Positions 39,117 to 49,600 of a stretch of DNA of 64,000 nucleotides are shown piece by piece. Below the pieces are notes generated by a model. It did not search any database and had not been told where the DNA came from. It worked only from the letters and a program-made list of their open reading frames with translations. The DNA is from Branchiostoma floridae (Eukaryota; Chordata; Leptocardii; Amphioxiformes; Branchiostomatidae), in NCBI RefSeq assembly GCF_000003815.2, contig NC_049986.1:10809900-10873899 (forward strand), given 5' to 3'. The position numbers were made by a program, and so were the translations under genes. Within the stretch, counting starts at the first letter, position 1, and each line of letters starts with the position of its first letter.

Positions 39117-39585
39117 TTCATTTAGACAAACTGCGTTAACTAATGAGAAGACTCAATTTTGGCATTAACACCGATAACTTTTACTCCGCATTTACCATTT
39201 ATATGAGCTCTCCACATAAATATGACATTTTTAGGCTAGACCTTTCGAATTATCCTACTAGTTGACAAACGCTTCAAAGTGTGCGTGTAATCGCTAACTT
39301 AAATATCGACATGTAATACAATCATTTATAAGTTTAATATACGATGCAAAGTATTGGCTCTATATTAATAACGTAAATGAAACACTTAATGATCGGTCGG
39401 TTACTATAACTGTTGCATAAGCTACAACTGGGCGAGGCGTTGGCGGTTATGGACTCATAATGCTGAAATGGCCATTTTTCTTCAATGTACACTATGTCAT
39501 TTATAAGACATAGTCGGTGTCAGAAACAACCCAATAAACCACTGAGTGAGCGAAGCGATGGTTGACCATTACCCGTTAAATTGGC

Positions 39586-42500
39586 TCACAGTGCTGGTAT
39601 AGCATGTTTCTCCAGGGCTTCCAGAATATGTGGATAAACGTCACGAGCTGCGCTACTGCCGAAGATGCAGTCAATGTGTCCGTAGTTTGGGATGATGACG
39701 TGCGTGTACCTGAAGAAAAGCAAGGTAAGCTATTATTTCGGACATATTTTGCGATAATTTAGCGTCTAAGTACATGTTCTTGCAGCGTTTCGAAATCCCT
39801 ACAGTTGATTAGGCCTAGGAAAAATGTGTTTCCGCTTACCCATCCGACTCTAGCAATAACGTACTGAGTAACAATTTTAGGGGCAGATCGCTGGCAAGTG
39901 ATGTATACTTTTCCATTAAACATCAGTGCCAAGAAATTGTTGTAAAATTGTTTTCGAACATCTTTTTCTCACTTCTGTTGTAATAGAAAAATATATACAG
40001 TTGGACAAACCAAACCTAGGAAAAACTTACATACCAACGTATTTTTACTATGAACATAAAGTGGATGAATATGGGCTAACTACAACTGAAAAATCTTGAA
40101 TTCTAACATACTAAGAGGAAGAGGTAGTGATTAAATGTTCATACATCATACAGACTAAGGGTCTATATCTCTATTATGGGGTTTGACGTATTTGCAAACA
40201 GTTAAATAATTCATGATTATTTTCTGCAACGTTAATGTCAATTTTTGATTCTCCTGTCGATTGGACAGATGAGGAGGCAGACATGCTATTTACCTGTTTG
40301 CCTGACCTGCACATGACTTTTTATGGTGAAGGAGGGGTGTGCAATTCCTTCTCCACCCTCTCGTCTATTGGAGCACTAAGTCTCACAGGGGCAACTGTAT
40401 GCAACGTGTGAGCCGCCTCAGTGTCAATTGAAGTGGCTACGTATACGTACTCTTGATTGGGGTTAGCAGTGCAGCATTGCTCGAATGTTGTAAAGGTCGC
40501 CTTTGGTAGGAAGGTCATGTTCTTTTGGCCCACGATAAAACACATGGGGATGTCCAGCAGCTTCATCTTCTCCATGTAGGCATCGGATGTCTCTGGTTTA
40601 GCAAGTCTGTGGTCTGGTAGGTACGTGTCTCCTCCGTTAGCATCCAAAAGACATTCTTCACTGTTGGAAGATGTACATAATTCAGTGCATCTTAAAGATA
40701 TACGTTTGGAACTGCAGGGTGGGTTAAAAGCTCATTCAGCATTCCAAGTACAGGAATTGTGGATGATATCTCAAAGGTGATGGCCCCAAACCTGTGAACA
40801 GTTCTCGTCCCAAACGTTGCAAAACAATGCTTCAACGTGTCTTCACTTTGACATATTACCCCAAGATCATCAGTCGATGTGCATACTTATTTAGTCAAAA
40901 CGATGAAATAACTTATTGGCCAATGATTGTGATAGAAAATGCTATGTCGAGTGTCGATTAATTAAGCAAAGCAAAATATTTTTTAGCCAAAACTGTGTTT
41001 AAATGCTGTTTAGGTACTTCACCAGCTTTGAAAAAAAAATAGAACAACCACATGCACTTACTTCAAAATCTTGGTCAGGTGCATAAAAGCCGAAATATTT
41101 CCATAGCCGAAGAACTCGTGTAGAGTATCGTGTGTGGCCACGTTGAGGTTCTCGTGTTGATACAAAAGTCCGTACAGGAAAGAGATCCTAAAATTGTTCA
41201 GGACAAAAAGGGCTGAAAAAGTGGCTTTATGGTATGCTGATTCATATAGTGCATTTGCATAACTGCATGATGTACAAAATAACAGACAAACTCTTTGACA
41301 TAACAGTGTTGTGTCGTTCTCAGCTTCCAGCGGCTATGCCTAATTACAATAAAAAATATATCATATTATTTTTTTCTGAATCAAACTTAAACTGTAACTT
41401 CATGCACAATTTTTGACTGTTCAACTCCATTCATCGTAAATGAATGAGCAATCTACTACTTCTATGACGTCACATTTTACAAATAAAACACGTCACTCGA
41501 TGAGTAGTTGATATGTCTCTACAGAGGATGATTGTAAAGCCGTGATGTAGATGGCTTTTGTAGGTTCCATTCGCATAACGCGAGTGACGTCACAGAAGCT
41601 TTTCATTCCTTTAAAAAACATTAAAAAATAGGGGAACGTTCAGTTCTTGTTCTAAATTCAGTCATAATAACTTCCACTGACATATATGTAAATATAGATT
41701 TACTTTCTTGTTAAGTTTTCCTATTCTCCAGAACAGTTTACGTACCTCCTGCAAACTTTACTGTCACATCTCTCTGCTGACTTTAACTCCATCAGGTTGA
41801 AGACCTTACATCCAAACGTCGTCATGGCGTCCTTACATCCACCGTTAGGATCCAGTCGTGCATTTACGCCTTCCACACCAAACGCCTTCAGCATTCTGGG
41901 GAGCTTGGCCTTGGCTGCAATCCTTCGTATGCGTTTGGTCACAATGGGGTGAACAGCAACCTGAATATTGTCATTGAAAAACTTATTTAGTTAAATGTTA
42001 TATGTTAAATCTTAAACATATTTCATTAAACGCCCTCCATTAAACGTCATATCCGAGGGACGGCCCTAGCCGAAGCTAAGTGCTCATTTTTCACCTGAGA
42101 CTGAGTGAAGTGAAGAAAGCCCTTTAAAGTGCTTTTGGGCATGAGCCAAAAGCACTACAGATTACGCCACACGATCTCAATTTTGATTTATCTAACATAC
42201 CTGTGATGAGACAAGACTGCGAATCTTTCCCTGAAGCTTCCCCATCAGCAGTGAAGCAAAGAATGTAACGGAGCCGACACAGTGGACAACGGCCTGTATG
42301 TCTGGGCTGCCCGTCACCTTTAAACAGAAATGTACGATAGCGGGTAAGCCTAGATTAAAAAAGACATGACTTAGATACATATTCAGTCGAATTCTAATAT
42401 TATTAACATTATGACTTTGTATGCTATCTTTCTTAACGTGATCGATATACATATAAAGCCATTTAGATATAAATGCCATGGTGTTGAAAATCAGAAGCTA

Positions 42501-45089
42501 AAATATGATATGCATTATGTATTCATGAAAATGAGTGATGCAAGATATAGCTGTAAAACTAGGTTTACGATAAAAAAATCTTTACCGTAATGATTTTGTC
42601 CACGGCAGCGGGGACGTCATACCTGAAAGAATAAATGTAAATGTATTTACTGTGTGAGAAACAGAAAGTGATAGCATGATTATGTCTACAATATCTTATA
42701 TATGCAACCTAACCCTCTAGCACTAACCTAAGCAAAACATTTGAATTATGAATAATATAATTGAATGGAGATTTCTCGTATTTAAAGTATTGAATTCCTT
42801 TTTGACTGAATTTGTTGGAAGGCTCCTGCCTGAAAGTTCTAAAATTACCCTGACAATGCCAGAGACTGCGTTAGCAGGGGATCCGGAATTTCAGTATGAG
42901 TAGAGATTGCAAAAATCTGTAAATCGTAGGGCGACATTTCTTAGCATATTCACACAAAAAAAGAACGTCAAACTTTTAAACTTTGATTTGTGCTACCCCA
43001 TGGGACCTCCATTCAACGTGCTATCTGAGGGACGGCCCTAACAGAAGCTAGGTACTAGTACTCATTTACACACAAGTGGACGTTAAATGGAGGTCCCGTG
43101 TATGGGGAGAGCCATACCCTATGCACGTTAAAGAACCCGCCACATGTGCGAACATCCACCCGAGCGGATCAAACCATTCCGGCCAAAATAGGGGAAGGGA
43201 ATCTCCCGAGCAGCCCTCGTAACCCCTGCTTCGCCTTTTGGGTCAGTTAGTCCTCACTCATAGTGAGCAATTGGGCTGGTCTCAATCATGATGTTTCTGA
43301 CCTAGGGCGAAGAGTTGCTGTTACAGTTCCAATCATGTAACCCGTAACCTTTAAGTGGCCTTCAGGCCTTGTTACGTGGTGACCATTGAGTAAAAAAAAA
43401 AAAGTGATGAAAGCCGTGTACATGTGGAGTGCATTTCCCAATGGCACAACATCGGAGCACATCAGCGGTTGTGAACCCGGGACCTCTCGGGTTTGGGCCA
43501 AATACCTTACTGATTGCGCCACAAATGTAAATGCCATGAAACATATACATATGTCCCACCTGGCGGCATCGTCCAAGGTGAACTGTGTGAAGCAAGTCGC
43601 CGGAAGATCACATGACGCCCGCCAGTCCAGCAGCCACACGTCGTACTCCCTGGCAACCAGGTACTCCAGAAGGTTGGTATCCACGGTGTCAAGCGTGTAG
43701 ATACCTTATCGGGTTTTTAAAGAATTAGAAAAAAAAGTAAAATGTATGGCAAAAGACTGCTGCATTTCTGTCAATTTATTAATATAATTAATACAAAACA
43801 TTTATCTTCAACCAACGAGAAATAGCGGAAATGAAAATATGAAAAAAAGTACATTGAGATAGGTAACACAAAGCCTACAAACTCGGTGGTAACAACCATT
43901 CAACCTACCACTGGATACTCCCATTCCGTGCGACAGCATCACTGGGCCCTTGGAACCTGCTCTGTAACGGGTGAGCCGCAACTCCAGCTAAAACGGTAAA
44001 AAACGGTCAGCGTGAAATCCTTACAGAGGAAAAGATTTGAAAATTTAAAAAGTCGACAGCCTCAGAACAGCTTAAAAGTTCACTTGTGTAGAAGTCAATC
44101 TGGATTAAAGTTGAAAAGCAATTTCGAACACAAAATGGGCTTACATATGTTTAGACTATCTAATTTTGTCTCTGTGAAATAACGAACAATGAACTGCTTC
44201 TGTGACATCGCAGATATAACACGCAACTTGGTGACAGCACACGGAGATGTGGAAGACATCCTGCAACTTTTGATCCACTGCTCAGAGACACGTGTTTTAC
44301 ATTCATAACGTGACGTTACAAAAGCAGTGGAATATTCATGCCTTGTCAAAGACTTAAGTTGGACAGTCAAAAAAGTCATATGCTCGTATTTGAATTTACG
44401 GTCAACTCTGTTTCAGGCACATGAAGTAAAACACTGTTGCCAGTCATCAAATATATTTTTATACATTGAAAGGTCATTCAATGTAAGATACACGAATTCT
44501 CATTATAAACGTTTATCCGAATTTCGGAAACTTAGATTTTCTCCACATCTTTTATATAATATTTTCTTTTGTCAATTTACCATTAGCAATGCATCGTATA
44601 TGGATAATAATCAGACATTGTAAAATATGATCGTTCATTTATTGAGACGGGCAGCTGGGACAATTTGTAAGTGGGTCGCAAAAATACGATTATTTCTGAT
44701 TTTTAGAGATGATTGACTGAGATGGTAACTCAGGATCAAACAAGAATACCTAACTTGCCACTATCGAAGTCTTCTAGGCTATATCATAACTGCTTGAATG
44801 TCTTAGTATAGTATAGCATAGCATATGTAACATCAACTTACGTTGTCTTCCGTAAGGAATGGATACATTTCTTGTTTGGCTCCTCTGAGACGCAAGGGTC
44901 GTTTTCCTTGAGGGTCTCTGAAGACCCGATCTTGAGTGTCATCTCCCATCGTCGGTCCATAGATGTTCCAGAGACTCTTAGCGAAGAATCCGAAAAACCT
45001 GGACATCCATTTGAGTCTCTCCAGTTTCCCATCGACGTTGAGAACCTCCATGGTAGACAACTGGTCCATGAAGTCGCCGACCTTGATTT
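39586..45089 (-). CDS. Headless second copy of the C-terminal hydrolase half
   Basis: Nine exons on the minus strand: 45,089-44,842; 43,987-43,909; 43,704-43,560; 42,622-42,586; 42,317-42,201; 41,960-41,746; 41,187-41,062; 40,660-40,451; 39,709-39,586. The stop TGA is at 39,586-39,588. Exon lengths (248, 79, 145, 37, 117, 215, 126, 210, 124) and phases equal those of the full gene's last nine exons. Differences are a few conservative substitutions, such as GSPD for GNPD and RRIAAK for RRVAAK. There is no flavoprotein part and no start upstream, because the preceding exons belong to the other copy. If this is a haplotype artefact, it is simply the second allele and not a gene. Confidence 0.8.
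42030..42180 (-). mobile_element. SINE fragment in intron, minus strand
   Basis: Read on the minus strand: GATCGTGTGGCGTAATCTG (A-box-like), AGTGCTTTTGGCTCATGCCC, CTTCACTTCACTCAG, GCTTCGGCTAGGGCCGTCC, CGTTTAATGGAGG. The allelic copy is at 51,921-52,071. Confidence 0.6.
43005..43530 (-). mobile_element. SINE in intron, minus strand, interrupted by a second SINE
   Basis: On the minus strand a tRNA-like head (GTGGCGCAATCAGTAAGG, then GGTCCCGGGTTCACAACC as B box) is followed by CCATTGGGAAA. The body resumes below 43,079 with CTTCTGTTAGGGCCGTCCCTC. The uninterrupted allele is at 52,905-53,100. Confidence 0.65.
43079..43401 (+). mobile_element. 5'-truncated SINE insertion, unit 1 only
   Basis: This 323-bp insert is absent from the matching site in unit 2 (near 52,973). 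It starts mid-family at GACGTTAAATGGAGGTCCCG and ends in an A-run at 43,392-43,403. AAGTG occurs on both sides (43,074-43,078 and 43,402-43,406). A poly-A end and target duplication show LINE-driven retroposition. Confidence 0.75.
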
Positions 45090-46531
45090 CTGGAAAGACG
45101 AAAAGTGATATCGATATATTCAACGTTAGCGTCTGAAATACCCGGTGCAAACGCGGTGAAGTGACCAGGCAAGTGGGAAAATTGTTCAATACCCCGTAGA
45201 GTCATGTCAAAGTTTTTGAAATCGGCACATGTTGCTTCATTAGCTAATCACTCAGCATTTCAGAGAAAAGGGATGGTAGTTGATCACACAGAAGCAGTGA
45301 AGTAGGCCCCACACCCATCCCCTCGCACTAGTAATTGCACACCATATATAAATATGTTACTTATATTAATTTTACATTCGCGGATCCCACTGCGCAAGGT
45401 GAAGCCCACCTAGACTTTACGAAAACACCCCTGGGTATTGTAGAATTATCGTAAATGACTTTCGTGAGTAAGCTGAGTTTCGTTTGGGAATCTGGCCGGG
45501 AATCGAACTCGTGACCTTTAGCTAACGATTTGATGACCGCCTGTCTGTCACCTTCCTCATGGCATTTTGAATTTTGCCTCATGCGTCATTGCTATTATTA
45601 TCATAACAAGCATTATACAAACTTTGTCAAATGCTGTCATGACGACCTCTACCGGGTTTTCCTATATCTGCAGTTTTCTAATGTCTTAGGGCGGTCCATG
45701 TACCAGATCAAAGATCTAAGAAAAATCTATGATTGAAACACATTAATTTTAAATTCCTTTGGTAAAACACTTTCGAGATGGCGATATCGAGAAATGACAT
45801 GGCATGTTTTTGAACGCAGAAACGACGTTGTGATGAATTTGGACATGAATTAAAAGCTTCATACCCTTGGCAATTATTTTTCAACGTCTTGTTGTAATGT
45901 TGGCCTTTGACCACTGCTCATGCGCATTCGGAACTAACTGTTTACCCTTTTGTTGTAATAAATATACAGCCTGGGGATATAAACTCGCCTGTGAAGTGCC
46001 ATGAATTTTGCATTTTATATGCATTTTTTCATAATTCGGTCTTAAATTTTATTTTATTTATTTTCATTTAGACAAACTGCGTTAACTAATGAGAAGACTC
46101 AATTTTGGCATTAACACCGATAACTTTTACTCCGCATTTACCATTTATATGAGCTCTCCACATAAATATGACATTTTTAGGCTAGACCTTTCGAATTATC
46201 CTACTAGTTGACAAACGCTTCAAAGTGTGCGTGTAATCGCTAACTTAAATATCGACATGTAATACAATCATTTATAAGTTTAATATACGATGCAAAGTAT
46301 TGGCTCTATATTAATAACGTAAATGAAACACTTAATGATCGGTCGGTTACTATAACTGTTGCATAAGCTACAACTGGGCGAGGCGTTGGCGGTTATGGAC
46401 TCATAATGCTGAAATGGCCATTTTTCTTCAATGTACACTATGTCATTTATAAGACATAGTCGGTGTCAGAAACAACCCAATAAACCACTGAGTGAGCGAA
46501 GCGATGGTTGACCATTACCCGTTAAATTGGC

Positions 46532-46655
46532 TCACAGTGCTGGTATAGCATGTTTCTCCAGGGCTTCCAGAATATGTGGATAAACGTCACGAGCTGCGCT
46601 ACTGCCGAAGATGCAGTCAATGTGTCCGTAGTTTGGGATGATGACGTGCGTGTAC
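46532..46655 (-). CDS. Terminal exon: catalytic His and stop
   Basis: Acceptor CTTCAG|GTACAC. Encodes YTHVIIPNYGHIDCIFGSSA and ends EKHAIPAL with TGA at 46,532-46,534. NYGHID holds the catalytic His of the hydrolase. Identical to 39,586-39,709. Confidence 0.88.
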
Positions 46656-49600
46656 CTGAAGAAAAGCAAGGTAAGCTATTATTTCGGACATATTTTGCGA
46701 TAATTTAGCGTCTAAGTACATGTTCTTGCAGCGTTTCGAAATCCCTACAGTTGATTAGGCCTAGGAAAAATGTGTTTCCGCTTACCCATCCGACTCTAGC
46801 AATAACGTACTGAGTAACAATTTTAGGGGCAGATCGCTGGCAAGTGATGTATACTTTTCCATTAAACATCAGTGCCAAGAAATTGTTGTAAAATTGTTTT
46901 CGAACATCTTTTTCTCACTTCTGTTGTAATAGAAAAATATATACAGTTGGACAAACCAAACCTAGGAAAAACTTACATACCAACGTATTTTTACTATGAA
47001 CATAAAGTGGATGAATATGGGCTAACTACAACTGAAAAATCTTGAATTCTAACATACTAAGAGGAAGAGGTAGTGATTAAATGTTCATACATCATACAGA
47101 CTAAGGGTCTATATCTCTATTATGGGGTTTGACGTATTTGCAAACAGTTAAATAATTCATGATTATTTTCTGCAACGTTAATGTCAATTTTTGATTCTCC
47201 TGTCGATTGGACAGATGAGGAGGCAGACATGCTATTTACCTGTTTGCCTGACCTGCACATGACTTTTTATGGTGAAGGAGGGGTGTGCAATTCCTTCTCC
47301 ACCCTCTCGTCTATTGGAGCACTAAGTCTCACAGGGGCAACTGTATGCAACGTGTGAGCCGCCTCAGTGTCAATTGAAGTGGCTACGTATACGTACTCTT
47401 GATTGGGGTTAGCAGTGCAGCATTGCTCGAATGTTGTAAAGGTCGCCTTTGGTAGGAAGGTCATGTTCTTTTGGCCCACGATAAAACACATGGGGATGTC
47501 CAGCAGCTTCATCTTCTCCATGTAGGCATCGGATGTCTCTGGTTTAGCAAGTCTGTGGTCTGGTAGGTACGTGTCTCCTCCGTTAGCATCCAAAAGACAT
47601 TCTTCACTGTTGGAAGATGTACATAATTCAGTGCATCTTAAAGATATACGTTTGGAACTGCAGGGTGGGTTAAAAGCTCATTCAGCATTCCAAGTACAGG
47701 AATTGTGGATCATATCTCAAAGGTGATGGCCCCAAACCTGTGAGCAGTTCTCGTCCCAAACGTTGCAAAACAATGCTAGTAGTATATAGTCAGCACGCTG
47801 ACTATCATTATTCAGGTGGAGCAAGGTGGAGCAGGTCAGAGGTCAGAAACTAGTTATTCAGGCGCAGCAGGTCAGGGGTCAGATATTATGTATTCAGGAG
47901 CAGGTCAGAGGTCATAAGTCACATCATTATTCAGGTGGAGCAGGTCAGGGGTCAGATATCTTATATTCAGGCGGAGCAAGGTAACGACGACAACCCCACC
48001 TCACCCCAAATGAACCTCCCCCTCCCCAATCGTGAAAGGCATGTCCTTATTTGGCCTGGTCAAGTCTCTAAGTCACAAAATAAAAACAAAGAAAACATGA
48101 CAACATGTGATTTTCCCGTTCAACTGCTCCGGAGTAAAATAAACTGCTCCGGAGTAAAATAAAACTGCTCCGGAGTATGCTCCGGAGTAAGTGAGTAAGT
48201 ATATTTGTTGTAAGTATGTATATTTGTCATGTACGTACGAACATATACCATCTATATCTACATGCAGTGAAACATTGCTTTGGAGTAACTATACGTGTTG
48301 CTCCGGAGTAAAAACACTGCTCCGGAGTAAAAGAAAACTGCTCCGGAGTAAAAACACTGCTCCGGAGTAAAAGAAAACTGCTCCGGAGTAAAAGAAACTG
48401 CTCCGGAGTATGCTCCGGAGTAAGTGAGTAAGTATATTTGTTGTAAGTATGTATATTTGTCATGTACGTACGAACATATACCATCTATATGTACATGCAG
48501 TGAAACATTGCTTTGGAGTAGCTATACGTTTTGCTCCGGAGTAAGTATATTCGTGTTAAGTAACGCATACGTATTTGCCATGTACGTGCCTGTTATGTAC
48601 TAGGCATANNNNNNNNNNNNNNNNNNNNNNNNNNNNNNNNNNNNNNNNNNNNNNNNNNNNNNNNNNNNNNNNNNNNNNNNNNNNNNNNNNNNNNNNNNNN
48701 NNNNNNNNGTAATTGCAAAATTCCCGATCACAAATTTCGCAGACGTGAGGCATACTTTTTGTTCGGCGGACAGAAGGGAAATGATAAGGTATTGATGTGC
48801 ACACATATATTTGTCGCGCATGAAAGTTTTTAAGGGATCGGTCGTTTATCTTGTATGCATCATGCATCTACGTATGCCGTTACTGCATACGTGGTATTGA
48901 AATATTGTTGTCATGAATGAAACGTAGATGCATCCAGGGTGCATACAAGATAAACGACCGATCCCTTAAAAACTTTCATGCGCGACAAATATATGTGTGC
49001 ACATCAATACCTTATCATTTCCCTTCTGTCCGCCGAACAAAAAGTATGCCTCACGTCTGCGAAATTTGTGATCGGGAATTTGATCGTGCGTTCAACCTCG
49101 AGCGTCATCTGGAAAGAAAACACCGAGACGAGTCAGGTGTTGCCTCGGGAGAAGTCGTCGTTGATGCCGAGACGGGCTCTTACCGGGAGCGCGATGTTTT
49201 CGACGACTCCGACGTGTCGTCTGAACACGATACGGACACGGTTGGTTCCGAAGGTTCGACGGTGTCACAGGATGAAGGAAGCGTATCAGATGCCGAATCT
49301 GTGATGGGCTCCGAGCAGGGAGACTCCACAGAAGAAACCGACAGCGAACAAAGTGGTTCCGAGAGTGATACCGGGACAGATGTGTCCTCAGGGACGGTTT
49401 CGTCTGATGAAAGTGAACGCACTGGCTACGACAGCGGCTACCACAGCGGTGACGAGGAGGAGTGGACACTCTATCGAGACTTGACCATCGCACTACCTCA
49501 CCAGCCAGGCGATGTTCCTCAAAGTGTCATCAAACAGACGAAGCGCGCTGGCAAAAAGTTTTATCTAATAGAGTTCGCTGCGTTGCCTCGTTACAGTAAT

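Larger units (their letters stand above)
47777..48608 (+). repeat. Left inverted arm of the palindromic element
   Basis: Runs from the tip to the edge of the 100-N gap. Layout from the tip: TAGTAGTAT, 20-bp palindrome, four DR1 repeats, a GC-rich unique stretch, then the TACTCCGGAGCA array organised as two units of about 223 bp. Confidence 0.92.

Noticed and set aside
43386..43700. Plus-strand frame of 104 codons
   Set aside because: Antisense to a verified hydrolase exon and to SINE sequence.
44872..45108. Plus-strand frame opposite the pre-hydrolase exon
   Set aside because: Antisense shadow of an exon with matching phases and a known family pattern.
49092..49493. Long antisense frames opposite the finger-protein gene
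   Set aside because: Shadows of the Ser/Asp-rich coding strand; no domain, and the sense frame has the finger.
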